Source of the DNA: Dentipellis sp. KUC8613
Taxonomy: Eukaryota; Basidiomycota; Agaricomycetes; Russulales; Hericiaceae
Assembly (NCBI GenBank): GCA_002286715.1
Contig: NSJX01000017.1
Span: 421,244-485,243 of the forward strand
Length of the DNA stretch: 64,000 bases
Reading direction: 5' to 3'
The notes beneath the pieces are model-generated. The model searched no databases and was not told where the DNA came from. It saw only the letters and a program-made list of their open reading frames with translations. The position numbers and the translations under genes were made by a program. This document shows, piece after piece, positions 31,273-42,389 of the stretch; the first letter of the stretch is position 1, and every line of letters starts with the position of its first letter.

Positions 31273-31931
31273 CTTGGGACAGAGATATGAGGATAGCGTA
31301 GAGGAGAGCAAGTAGCGAGCTGCAAGAGTGTTAGACTGTACTCTCTCATCTTCTCGTGAACTTTGCGTCGAAGGTCGGACGGCCCGGACGTGCCGATAGC
31401 CGGTCCCCGAGTTTCCCGCCTCCGCCACGGCGGCGCACGAAGCGCCGCCACCCGCTTGCATCCTTCGACACCTACTCTCGACACCGGAAAACGTGTCCAA
31501 GTCAGTGTCGCGAATCGAAGACTCCACTTCGCATAGACTTGGCGCAGAAGATATCAGACTCTCCGAAGGAACGGAAGACTCAGCGCGCCCGAGGAACGCC
31601 ATCTACATATTCATACGAGGCTAGATATACTGGGAAATCTTGTTGTCCTCGCACAAGGACCATCAAGCAGGGCTCAAGAGGGTGGCACATCCTCGAGCCT
31701 TCGTGGCCCGTACTCTATCGATAAACTCGGGATAAGGTAGGCTACTTTATTCTAGTCTTGGGCTTTCGAGCCCTTATAAGAAGCAGTTGATCGAATCTCT
31801 GTGGGTTTGCAGCTTTGAAATCACCAAGACACCAGTATCTCTTTTCGCCCGACTCAAGGTAAGATAGAAGCATCTGCTCCACTATCTCGGGTATTATTCG
31901 CTCAAAACCTCTCTTTCAAAGTTGTGTAGAC

Positions 31932-33647
31932 ATGGCATCTTCTTCCCCGTCAACTCAAGTTCGAAGGGCATCGAATACCCCAATCGACCGCCTTCCTCCC
32001 GAACTGCTCAGCACGATCTTCCTGGTTCTTCAGTATACCCCAGGCACTTCTCTGTCCGCAGGCCGGAGGGCCATTCGCCTTAGGCAACAATCTCCAGGTG
32101 CGCCCGCTTGGACGAACGTACTCCTGGTCTGTCGCTTCTGGCACGATGTTGCGCTCAGATGCCCGTCTCTGTGGGCCAGAGTAGTCAATCCGAGCATCAA
32201 ATGGGCTGAAATTTGTATGCGCAGGTCTGCTGCTGCACCCTTGATACTTCGTCTGAACGCGGAAAGGGACAGCGAGGACGACAGATGCATTAGTGCTGGC
32301 GTTATCTTCTCGGGCAGCATCAATCGCATCCGAAAGCTCTCCATCAACGTTCATGGCATAGCTGCTTACATGTGTCTTATCGATACTCTCATGCGGGGAC
32401 AAGCCCCACTCCTCGAGTACCTCCGCGTAGACAAGGACACTGATACTGGCCCGTTCCTTTTCTGGGATGGCAAACAGCCTAAATCGCCGGTGCTATTCGA
32501 AGGCCACACTCCAAAGCTGCGCAAGCTTCGAATAGAGGCTACTGACATCTTTCCTCTTAACGCTCCCCTTTTCAGCTCGGTGACATACCTGAGAATGGGC
32601 CTGGGAAACGGACATCTTCCGGAAAATCTACTGTCTGCCTTGGAAAACTGGAAACAACTGCAGACTCTTATCCTATCGCATACTTTACGGGACAAGTATA
32701 ATCCTCGGTTGCGTGATCCGCTACCTGCACTAATTCATAGTGTCGAGCTGCCTAATCTACGACTTCTTCGGGTGCACGAATCGTATCCTTGCATACAACG
32801 CTTCTTCCATCATCTCGTTCTTCCTGCATCTACTTTGTTGGATGTGAATAGCCCTATGTCTCTCAGAATCGAAGACTCCTCCTCGGGAAATCCCCAAGTA
32901 GTGCGGTTCATCAGAAATCTACTATCAAGCATGCCCTCAAATATTATGAGCCTCATGACTAGCTTATATCTGCACCCTCCGAAGACTTCCTTCCTTATAG
33001 ATGCTCGTCCGGAGCTATGGGATGAGAATATCGTTCCTTCGATGCTGGATCAACCTCAGGACCCGGACGAAGATGACGACCTCGATGACGCAGTCGATGG
33101 TCCGTTTACAACAAAGCTACGTATCTGTGTCCCTCTTTATCGTAATTTTTTCCTCGCCCACGAGGCGGAGCAGAGAATACGGCGCAATATTGCGTGCGAG
33201 GATTACTTCAAAGCTCTCTTCGCAGGACGGCACTTCTCTGGTCTTCGCGACCTCACGCTGGATGGCTGCTTTTCCTATTCGGTGCATATGTGGATTGAAG
33301 TATTCGATATCCTGAACGGTCTTCAACGACTGAGTATGACCGCTGCTGAACACCACACCACGGACGAATTGGTCAAAACACTAGACGTACAACTTGTCTC
33401 GAGACATGGCGCTGGCGGGTGCTTGGTTCTACCGAATTTGGCCAGTCTCACGCTATCCCAGCCGACGAGACCTCATATATCAGCGCAGCGGAACTTGTTG
33501 AAGGTGCTAGACTTTCGTCATTCACACTCGAGCTCAAGACTGGCGGAACTACGCGTGTCCAACGTGGAAGACTTTGAAGAAGAAATCTTGGTTGGGCTGC
33601 GAGATCACGCAGTGATTGTATGCTCAAGACTGCAAAGTGACTCATAG
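31932..33647 (+). CDS. F-box-like/leucine-rich protein, intronless (571 aa)
   Basis: One uninterrupted frame from ATG 31932. The N-terminal F-box-like domain (about residues 18-75) shows the arrangement common in basidiomycetes: IDRLPPELLSTIFLVLQY, then TNVLLVCRFWHDVALRCPSL and WARVVNP. The rest has irregular leucine-rich segments (e.g. LPNLRLLRVHESYP, LQRLSMTAAEHHTTDE, VLPNLASLTLSQP) spaced like LRR repeats that would present a substrate. An acidic loop (DPDEDDDLDDAVD) lies near residue 378. Likely an SCF ubiquitin-ligase adaptor; such intronless F-box genes form large, fast-evolving families in Agaricomycetes. The target is unknown. It lies between P1 and the ToxD-like gene, divergent from P1. 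Confidence 0.85.
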   Translation: MASSSPSTQVRRASNTPIDRLPPELLSTIFLVLQYTPGTSLSAGRRAIRLRQQSPGAPAWTNVLLVCRFWHDVALRCPSLWARVVNPSIKWAEICMRRSAAAPLILRLNAERDSEDDRCISAGVIFSGSINRIRKLSINVHGIAAYMCLIDTLMRGQAPLLEYLRVDKDTDTGPFLFWDGKQPKSPVLFEGHTPKLRKLRIEATDIFPLNAPLFSSVTYLRMGLGNGHLPENLLSALENWKQLQTLILSHTLRDKYNPRLRDPLPALIHSVELPNLRLLRVHESYPCIQRFFHHLVLPASTLLDVNSPMSLRIEDSSSGNPQVVRFIRNLLSSMPSNIMSLMTSLYLHPPKTSFLIDARPELWDENIVPSMLDQPQDPDEDDDLDDAVDGPFTTKLRICVPLYRNFFLAHEAEQRIRRNIACEDYFKALFAGRHFSGLRDLTLDGCFSYSVHMWIEVFDILNGLQRLSMTAAEHHTTDELVKTLDVQLVSRHGAGGCLVLPNLASLTLSQPTRPHISAQRNLLKVLDFRHSHSSSRLAELRVSNVEDFEEEILVGLRDHAVIVCSRLQSDS

Positions 33648-34092
33648 GTGAGCAGAGGGGCATAGCTCTGTGTCGTTCACGTGTACTTCTATCCCAGCGG
33701 GTTTACTTGACAATCGAGAATCTTGACTCACGCTATCGAGCCTCGTCCTTGAAATCCCCGCTGCAGCGGGCACGCCCCGCATATCTATCACGACATCCAC
33801 TCAGTCCCGTTGAGATAGTCTCGCGTCCCTGGTGGCAGTTGACCTTGTGAAGCCCTAGCTGCACAGACGCTGGTATTGGTAAGGACGATTACCAACCAAC
33901 CTAACCGTCATTCGCAGTGAGAACTTAAGACACAATCTACTCATAAATGTACGTCATTTACAGGAGAGAATCTAATAATCATTTTTAGGCGAACCTTCGC
34001 TATAAAATCAAGACGGCGCGCGTTGCTATCTAGCAAGCGTTCCTTCGGGTTCTGCCTCGCAGTTTAAACCCCTCCATCATCTGTGCTCGACT
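33648..34092. promoter_or_regulatory. Promoter region of the ToxD-like gene, TATA at 34001
   Basis: TATAAAATCA begins at 34001, 92 bases before the start codon at 34093. Pyrimidine-rich sequence follows it up to the ATG. Nothing else recognised in this interval. Confidence 0.5.
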
Positions 34093-35380
34093 ATGGCCCC
34101 TACTCAGATGAACGCCGTCGTCATCAATACGGACGGGAAGGCCGTCGTGCGCAAGATTGACGTGCCGCAACCTGGTTCTGGAGAGATACTGGTCAAAGTC
34201 AGTGCCGCGGCGCAGAACCCGCTTGACTGTAAGCTATCATGGATCGTCTGAACTATATATCTACAGACAACGCCGCGCATGTTTTACAGGGAAGAGCTTT
34301 GCCTACGGCGCACCCTCTGGCGCGGTCATTGGATGCGACTACACTGGCGTCGTTGAAAAGATCGGACCCGACGTCCCTGCCGGCCTGTGGAAGATTGGTG
34401 ACCGGGCGTCCGGTCTCGTTCAAGGATGTGAGCTTGAACAACTTTTTTTGCTTTAAATCTCAATCCAAAATTGTTGTTTAGCGACGTACCCGAATGGCGC
34501 CTTTGCGGAGTACACCGTTACTCCAGCAGAGGTCACCATCCACGTCCCAGATAGCTGGACAGTCGAGAACGCCGCGCACCTCGGCGCTGCGCCTCTAACG
34601 GCCATTCAAGCCCTCTGGCAATCCCACGACGGCCTGCCTACTCCCTTCGAGCCTACAGCAACTCCCTTCCCGATCCTCATCTACGGTGCCTCGACATCTG
34701 TCGGACAATTCGTCGTGCAATTCGCCAAACTCTCTGGCCTGTACGTCATCGCGACTGCCTCTCCAAGGAACTTTGACCTTGTTAAGTCGCTCGGCGCGGA
34801 CGAGGTGTTTGACTATCATGATCCGGAAGTTGGGAAGAAGATCAAGGCTTCCACGGGTGGAAAGTTGAAGTATGCCGTCGATAATGTTGCTGAGAAAGGA
34901 TCCTCGCAGATTATCTCCGAGGCTCTGAGTGACGAAGGCGGGAATATTGCTTCACTTCTCTCCTACGAGGCTCCTCGCCCCGGTGTGACCGTCTCCTTCT
35001 CGGTCGCCTGTCATCTGTTGGGAAAGGTAAGAGCAGAAGCCGGCTGCTTCATCAACTTTTCAAGTATTCACTCGCGATGTGGCAGAGCTTTGAGTTCCCC
35101 TTCTCGTACACCGAGGATCCGAAGCTGACGCTGCTGGGCAAGAAGTTCACGAAGTTCTTGGAAGAGATACTTGCGAAGCACGACATCAAGCCGAACCCGC
35201 TGCTTGTCTACCCGAATGGCTTGGCCAGTGTAGTTGAAGGTTTGCAATTTATGGCCGACGGGAAGGTGCGCCCCCAGTATCTTCCGCTCAACGGTCTCCT
35301 GAGATGAGTGACTCGTTTTGTATCTCCAGGTCAGCGGACAGAAGATTACATACCGCATTTCGGACACTCCAAATCGTTGA
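34093..35380 (+). CDS. Medium-chain reductase, ToxD/trans-enoyl-reductase-like
   Basis: NAD(P)H-dependent oxidoreductase of the zinc-independent MDR branch (fungal ToxD-like proteins, trans-acting enoyl reductases, quinone reductases). About 355 residues from five exons, ending VSGQKITYRISDTPNR with stop at 35378-35380. Seen: N-terminal GroES-like domain (MNAVVINTDGKAVVRKID, AAAQNPLDWKSF, GCDYTGVVEKIG); a Rossmann cofactor site, LIYGASTSVGQFVVQFAKLSG; LGADEVFDYHDPEVG; and the typical family end NGLASVVEGLQFMADGK. No cysteine or histidine zinc ligands occupy the usual positions. ToxD-like genes often sit in polyketide clusters, but no polyketide or peptide synthase is present here, so a stand-alone quinone or enone reductase is equally likely. 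Confidence 0.9.
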
Positions 35381-35830
35381 CTGCGCAGTGTAAGTCGGGA
35401 GGCGTCATTGGGAACCGCGAGGGCACTAGGGCAGCGCCTTCGCGTCGGTCCTCACCTTCCCCTCCGATACCTTCTCCATCCGTCGCCGGTCGCGAGCTTA
35501 AGAAGCGAGACGTGCCAAAGAAAATTCTCCTGGTATACTTGTACATGCATGAACAAGGAACATATTACATCCTATCGTCCCATCCGAATACTCGGTCATG
35601 ACCGTCAGAGCCCGTCCATAAATAATATAAAATAACCCGAGAAACAGATGCGCAGTGCGCACCCGGGGCGACTATGCCACGACGTGAGAGTCGGAGCACC
35701 ACGGTCAGAAGCCCATGGCGAAACCCCAAAATTTCCTCTGGAAGAGCCTCCACCCTCCAATCGCGCAGACCCACTCAACCCAACCCACCCTAGCACCCAC
35801 CCCGGCATCATGCACCCACTCGTGCCCTCT
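35381..35830. other. Intergenic between convergent genes
   Basis: 3' flanks of the ToxD-like gene and P2. C/A-rich on the plus strand around 35740-35850. No gene supported. Confidence 0.45.
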
Positions 35831-37405
35831 TCACCTCCCGCTCCCTTGCACGCCGGGATCCACGTCTGTGCCCATCCGCGACAGCTTAACAAACGCATCT
35901 AGCAACGCAGGCACAACGAACGGCTCTCGACACTCGCGCCTCACATCCTCCAGTACACGCCGCTCCTCCCGCAGCTGCCGCTCCGCGGCACGGCGCGCGA
36001 CCTCTTCGATGTGCAGCTGTGCGTTCATGCTGTTGACATGCGTTTCGAGCGCGTCGAGCGCGGCTAGTGCGCATGCATTCCCATCAGTCTGAGAACTCGA
36101 CGCTCTGATTATAATAATATGACGTACCCAGGATGTCCGGCTGACTGTCCTCTTCAGCCGCGGACGAACTTGAAGGCGCAGACGAAGACGTAGATGTGCT
36201 CGTACTCGCCCGCAGCTTTACGAGTCGCCTCACGATCGCCTCGTCTCGCTTGCGCTTCCGTGCGCCCTCCCTGGCCACTTCCAGCTCGGCTTCCTTCCTC
36301 ACTTCCTCATCTATCGCGCCTTTCGGTTCCTTCAATGAAACACTCCTAAATGTCGAGGTACGGCTTGTGAGGTTAGCCGTGCGCGCGTCGAGCGCGGATG
36401 TCGACGGTGGTGCGACAGTGGGGGCGATATCTGGTATCGCCGCGGACGGCGCGGGTTTGGACGGGAAGTCTAGAGATATGGTCCGAGATGGAGGCGAACT
36501 CGACGCTGGCCGCGACGTGATTGTATGTGCGCCTAGAGAGATGGGTGTGGTCTTGGTGGTTGAAAAGAGACCCGCTGGAGGCTTGGCCGTGTTCGTGTTC
36601 GTGCGCTCAATGAGAGCAGAGGAAAACGCCAAAGGAGATGACGAGGTTATGGTATCGCGGCTGGAGGGAACTGGGCTTGACACAAAAGGCGACATGTCTC
36701 GAATGGGTAGCAGTATGGGAGAAGGTGGTATCTCCGACATTGACAGCTGGGCGGGTTCGGGAGGCTGAGGCGAGGGCGTGTGCGCGACGTCGGTGCCATA
36801 GACGATAAATATTGGTGTTGAGGTTGACGGGATGACTTTTGTGTCTATGCCTTGTGGAAGAGCGTGGCTGCACTCGAATATGCGTTGACGTCAGAGATGA
36901 AGATATACGGGATGGTACTGGCGGTTTATCATGGACGTACAGGAAAATCTTTTGACTAAGACGACTCAAGACATCAGTATGAGTATAACAGTGCAGGGAG
37001 ACAAGAAAGACGCACACGTGGTATTTGTCGAGTTCGTCTGCCGTCATAAACGCAAAGCTCTTAGCGATGGCGTTCCACAGAGCCTGAACAGTGACACATA
37101 CCGCCAGCCGGTTATCAATAGCATGTACCATACAACATAATGCGAGATACACTCACCGACCCTATAGTCGTATCCCACTTCATAGTTAGCGTCTCGCTGA
37201 ATCTTACATCTCGCCATACATTGGTGCTCTTCGGATGCGCGCAGCCCATGCCTAACGCTGTCAGGTGCTGGCGCAGTCTTGTCAAAAGGCTGGCCGAAGG
37301 CATTTCTCCCCATTGTGTTTGGTCAATCATGCCGCCTGTATCAGACTTCGGGTCGTACTTTATACACATAAATAGTGTGACACTGTCAGTGTCTGGGGAG
37401 GACAT
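35831..37405 (-). CDS. P2: unrecognised nuclear-type protein, paralogue of P1 (429 aa)
   Basis: Function unknown. Four exons: 37157-37405, 37016-37083, 36128-36867 and 35831-36063; total 430 codons, intron phases 0, 2 and 1, the same as P1; exon 2 is 68 nt in both. The N-terminal domain matches P1 in order: DSVTLFMCIKYD, LLTRLRQHLTALGMGCAHPK (with STNV), MKWDTTIG, ALPQGIDTKVIPS. The disordered Ser/Thr/Pro centre is only about half as long. Then a basic helix (ARKRKRDEAIVRRLVKLR), a Ser/Thr run, PDILG, and the exon 4 coiled coil ending in RRECREPFVVPALLDAF, identical to P1 over that stretch. The splice into exon 3 uses a GTGCGT donor and TGCAG acceptor across about 148 nt; the shorter local open frames do not preserve the homology. 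Confidence 0.75.
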
Positions 37406-37799
37406 GGAGGCGGCGTGTCAGGAGGAAAGTATTATGGGCGTCTAATTCTCGAGAACAACTTAGCGTCGCCGGGCCGGAAGCCGGCTCTGTAGCCAAGCGA
37501 CTTGTGTCCTTCCTGAGCGACTGCCAACGAGTGAACACCGTGTTTCCTCCCCTCATGCCTGGACACATGTTCGTATGAATATTCCAGCGCAGGCTGCTTC
37601 AATCCTTGCACACGATGCATCTCGACAGACAACGCGACGCCTCAGCACAAATTCTAAAGAATGAAACAGCATACGACGCGCATGTTCCATTATCAATGAA
37701 CACGAAGCCAACTAATACACAAATGTAGATCTTCCCTCATTCGTACACCCTCCCCACTCAAACGCGAACGACAATGCGATGCAGGATTGACGAAGGAAT
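37406..37799. other. Intergenic, P2 promoter side and profilin 3' side
   Basis: No gene supported. Contains the upstream region of P2 and the 3' flank of profilin. Confidence 0.45.
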
Positions 37800-38516
37800 C
37801 TAGTAGCCGACGCTGATGAGGTAGTCTGCAAGGCCCTCCACGACGGGTGTTGCCTCTGCTGCCTGGGCTGGCGCCACATACTCCGCGACCAGGACAGCCT
37901 GCTTCGTCTTCACGATGACGACCCCGTCAGCCTGCGCATGAAACCCATAATCAGTGAGTCAGGCCCTGCACTAGACGATCACGAAGACAGGTGGATGGAG
38001 TAGCGCGAAGCAACAAATGGACACATACAGCCTTCTTTCCATAGTAACTCCGGTCATTGACCCGGAGAGTGAAAAACTTCTGGCCGGCGAGACGCACGCC
38101 GTTCGCCTGTGCGGAGGTGGGGTCATTGAACACGTTCAACACGGCCTTCTGTTCATCTGTCGAGAGCTGGAGTGTTGCGCGTGCGCAGTTACGGAATCCA
38201 GAGGAACGGTGCGGGTAAAAAAGGATGGTCGGGTTCAATTCAATGGCAGGGCACGGCGACGATGGTGTAGGGATGATGGGAGATGGCCGGCGAGATGAAG
38301 GTGAGCAGTGTACGTGCGGCGTGGGTGAACAACTCTACTCACTGTGTAGCCAGGAGACGCTGCCCAGACGCCGCCCGCCTGTCCCAGGATGGCCGCCTTC
38401 GCGACCTTGCCGCTGCCAACAAGGTTGGTGTCGACGTACGCTGCACGAGACGAAGCCCGAGTCAGCCGCCGTGCAATCGCTGCGCCCATCATCGTACACA
38501 CACCTTGCCAAGACAT
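37800..38516 (-). CDS. Profilin
   Basis: Small actin-monomer-binding protein that promotes ADP-ATP exchange on G-actin, feeds formins and binds poly-proline and phosphoinositides. Four exons give 126 residues, the standard fungal length. Exon 1 is only MSWQ plus one base; the next gives AYVDTNLVGSGKVAKAAILG and AGGVWAASPGYT; then LSTDEQKAVLNVF, ANGVRLAGQKFFTLRVNDRS and YYGKKA; the last gives ADGVVIVKTKQAVLVAEY and EGLADYLISVGY. The start MSWQ-Y-D and the end ADYL-GY are the profilin signatures. The intron after SPGYT is about 165 nt, longer than its neighbours. Confidence 0.96.
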
Positions 38517-40490
38517 GGTTAGTTTATGGTGGGTCTAGGCAGATGAGATGAGAAGGAAACCGAGTGTAGAGGAGGAAGAAGAGAGTGTGGATGAGAGAGG
38601 CGAAAGCGCGGCGGCTGGAGAGAAAGAGGAGACTGGTCTGAATCCGGAGATCGCCATCTGATAGATATGCACAGGTCGCGCAACATCGATTTCACCCATG
38701 TCTCTTCACTGTCTTTCACGTCGTACGCGTTGTGAAAGGCGCTTTATTCCTCGTGATAGACTCTCCAAGTATGTAATACCATGGGCTCAAGCTGGAGACT
38801 TTTTGGCGAGCTTTATCTTTCGCGTGCAGGAGATCTTGCCGAGATGTGGCTGACCCAGATTACGTGGTAGCTATTACGAGCGTCGCCTTTCCTTTCGAGT
38901 CGATTGACGCTGCCAGCGAGCTTCAATCCACCATAGCTTGCAGTTCATCCGTTTTCTAGGACCATAGTCTTCCACCGTGTCAATTCTTGAGCGTAATTCA
39001 CGATAAGCAATGACTTGACTGCCAATCTACTGGTATCGCTTCATTCGTTCCACACAATCGCCTCAATCATGAATAACATTACACCCTAGCCTAGGTATTA
39101 CGACGTAAAACGGGAACCAACGATTTCTTCCTATTGTATCCGGTCTCCTTCCCTTGGCAGCGAAAGCCAGCGCAATATCTTTGCTTCCGTTCACCCACCG
39201 CACTAGCGCATCATCCGGAGTCTTCCCCTCGACGTAATCGATTGCATCCTAGTCAACATAGACTGCTTTAGAACCCTCTGGTCTGCGGTGCATATCTCTC
39301 GGAGTGTAGCATTTGCTTTCTGCGCACGCAAAAAATCGATCCTCACTGCCGTCTGCCGAAACGTTGCTGGCGATGAATGGCCGGCCGTCGCGCGATTGCT
39401 GGTCTATAAAGAAACCGGGAGACTTTCGGTTACTGAGAAGGCAACCTTGGGCTGTACAATTACGATGTACTTGAAGTCGAGATATTATGTCGCTATCGTA
39501 GCTAACGATTTCTTCGCCTTGTGAGTAGCGCGTCCTTTCATTTTCTTTGCTCCGACTGAATTGTCTGCTCGTAGCTAATGTTGGGGTGTGTTCTGCAGGG
39601 ACGTGCCGAGTACACACATTTGATCCCGTATGGCTGAGTACATCGCGGCGAAAGACAGCTTGGAACGTTAGACTGTTTTTTCTCACCTGCAGATTGATAC
39701 TGAGCGCTATGCTCTGGATTCGTACGACTCAGATTCTTCTTCGCTCGTGATTGCTGTTCACATATACGACACTCCATCGCATGTAGTACCATGTGGCAGC
39801 ATATCCCTCATGATGTCCTCGACGCATTCTCACCAACATTGCCGACTTGGGCAAAGTCGCTCGCGGGTCGAGATTATGACGGAAATTTAAGTCCTTTTGC
39901 GTGTAGTATCCAACATAACCTGACAGCTTGCAGTCAGTCATGACTTCGTCCGCAATTGGAGGAGAACGCTAACCTTTCGCGCTATTGACCGATTGTGGGT
40001 TTTCAGAATCTCACGTCTCGTCCGACTGCAGCTGGATTCTGTCATTGATCAGACTCCGGGAAATCCGAGGCCTTTAGCTGGACCTGACATTCCTTGACAA
40101 TGACTGTTCGCGCATGAGGGCTAGTGACTAGTCATCTGCGACAGACTAGAGCTCTCTAACGACACAGATACCCCGGCAGGTCGACGTACGGCATTCCAGG
40201 GCTGCCAGTGCAGGGCGAGGCACCCTTCTTAACTCCCCACAGCCATTCCTATGGTCCATCTGTCATTGCTCTTTGCTCGTTCTCGACATACTGATTACTA
40301 TGTGCCTCACCTCGAGCTGTCGAGGCTGGCGGCGACACGCTCCTTTTCGTCTGGATCATGTCAATGCTTCAGTTACTGGCAGACCAACGTGCCCATGTCG
40401 GGCAACATAAAATCCGCGATCGCCCCGGTCAATAAGGAGAGCCTTGCGGTCCGTTCTGCGAAGCGACCTAGTAGGACCGGGAGCCATCAT
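38517..40490. other. 2 kb without supported genes
   Basis: Includes the 5' region of profilin (pyrimidine-rich on the minus strand, about 38540-38640). Short open frames such as that at 39249-39686 show no domain or splice logic. Confidence 0.45.
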
Positions 40491-41450
40491 GTATCACCCG
40501 CCTATCCTTCTCTTCCTCTCCCTCCTCTTCACCCTCCCGCTCTTCCTCACCTCCACTCGAGGTTCGTTTGTCTATCTTCCCATGATTATTAGCCTCCTGA
40601 TGCCTCGATTATTTTCAGCGCAGGAAAGTCTGCAAGTAGCATGCGGCAGCGACGGCGAGATTCTGCACAACTCGACGCTCGCTGGGCTCTCTGGCGAACA
40701 CGATATCAAGACGACTTTGCGCACCTGCCCTGGGTTCGCTAACAAGTCTGCCAACTCAAGTGTCTCTCGTGGGCTGACGGCACCCACGAAGAAGCGCGAT
40801 TTCGTGCAGTGCACTCCGCTTGATTGTACGTACCCGCCGTGCCTCGGAGGTTCTGGTACCCTCATTTGGTTTGTTTGCTCTTTTGCTCCCTTCGGTCACT
40901 GGGGACAGGCGCAGAGGTGGTATGCGCCAACTTCACTTACCATCAGCCGCAGATCGCGGACTGCGAGTACCTGACCAAGGCAGTCATGAACCTCGGCAGT
41001 GCGTCACTTCCTGCTCTTCGCTCTCCGTCCCGGGTCTGCCTTCTAACGTATAGATTTGCGCAGATATCACCGTCCCGATGACGTCGCTGTACCAAGTGAC
41101 ATTCAACACCTGCTCGTTCGAGTTTGCGAATGAAGATCAGGAAGATTATATTGTTTGTTGGCTGGACTTCGTGAGTGTACTCTTGGTGTTGTCTGGAGGG
41201 TCTACGGTGTTCTGACCGTTGTGTTACCGCTCCTAGACCTTGAATAGTCTGACGTCTGCAGAGCGTTGCTTTGGGAATTACCCTTCTGCGTGCTCGACCG
41301 CGGGCGCGCAGTGCCGCCAGTCGGTCCCGGAGAATACGTATTTCTGGCGTCTGCAGTGCGTGTCTATGTATTTCTTCTACCCGCATCGCGAGCTGACATT
41401 TCTCTGATATGGTCAGGATCGTGTATCCGTATTCTGGGCCTGGAACGTAG
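40491..41450 (+). CDS. Cysteine-rich small secreted protein (209 aa)
   Basis: Not assigned to a family. Six exons with clean GT-AG junctions. The N-terminus is a strong signal peptide (MYHPPILLFLSLLFTLPLFL), with cleavage expected near STRGS/AQES. The mature chain has 11 cysteines, including RTCPGF, VQCTPLDC, VVCANF, ADCEYL, FNTCSF, IVCWLDF, ERCFGN and SACSTAGAQC, and several N-glycosylation sequons (HNST, NKSA, NSSV, NFTY, NITV). It ends IVYPYSGPGT without a transmembrane anchor. The pattern suits an extracellular disulfide-bonded protein such as an effector-like or cell-wall-associated protein, but no enzyme motif is seen. Confidence 0.75.
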
Positions 41451-42389
41451 CAGCGCGAGGGGGGAGACATCAGAGGACCGGTTTTGAGTCAAGTATTCAG
41501 AAATTTGTGACGAATTTTGTACGCATATGAGAAGAGCGATTCAGATATTACGGTTCCATGCATCATGTGGCTTGTCGGATGTTAGCTGATTCTACTTGAG
41601 ATGGGCGTGTAGAGTAAGCTGAGGATTTTATTCAAGTTCAAAGCAATTGCGACTGCAAAGCGCGCATTCCTTTCGGGCCGTGTTCGGGCCGCCGCGCCGG
41701 CGGCTCCCGAATCACGTCGGAACCAGGACTCGTGTCGGTCTTCAACTTGTCACTCCAGCAGCTGTTCCGCCGCGAATCCGATTGAACGCTCTTGCGTCTT
41801 AGACTGTATGGGAGAGGAAATAATGTGCGTATTTGAGCATCTCTCGACGTCTCATCTCTAATGATACCTTAGGACATCGAGCGCCCACTGAGCACAAGCG
41901 CTATTCCACAGACACATCATACTTATTCTATGAGCCCTCTGAAATCCCATGGATACGACAGCCGTGGCATTCTCTACCATATATGTATGTTCCTGCGCCG
42001 TAATGAACGTACGCTTCGGGAGCTCTACGCAACTTGAACTTCAATAACAAAAAAGAACCAAATATCCGCTGATTGACATGAATATCGCGGCTTTTCTGCA
42101 GAAATCTGACATTTACCAGGGTAAATGACGCAGGAAATAAGATTGTGTCGCGACTGCTGTCTATTCTGGGAAGGATGAGGCTCAAAGCAGACGACCAGGG
42201 TCCCAAGAAGGCAAGGCGGTGACCGGATGCGGCGACGCGTGGATCCTTGTCAATGCAGGCTTGTACGCACGTCAGCGCGAGTCCGCTGCAATCGCACGAC
42301 GGTCCCCATGAATTCGAGCACCCGGCCCCGCCCCACACTGCTGACTCTCTCCCGCCCTCCGTCCCGCCGTCAGCCCCGTCGTCGTCGGT
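41451..42389. other. Intergenic, upstream of the O-methyltransferase
   Basis: AT-richer than its neighbours up to about 42180, then GC-rich. No gene supported; an extra 5' exon of the methyltransferase is possible but not seen. Confidence 0.4.

Noticed and set aside
39249..39686. 145-codon minus-strand frame in the profilin upstream gap
   Set aside because: No domain, no consistent codon bias and no plausible introns.
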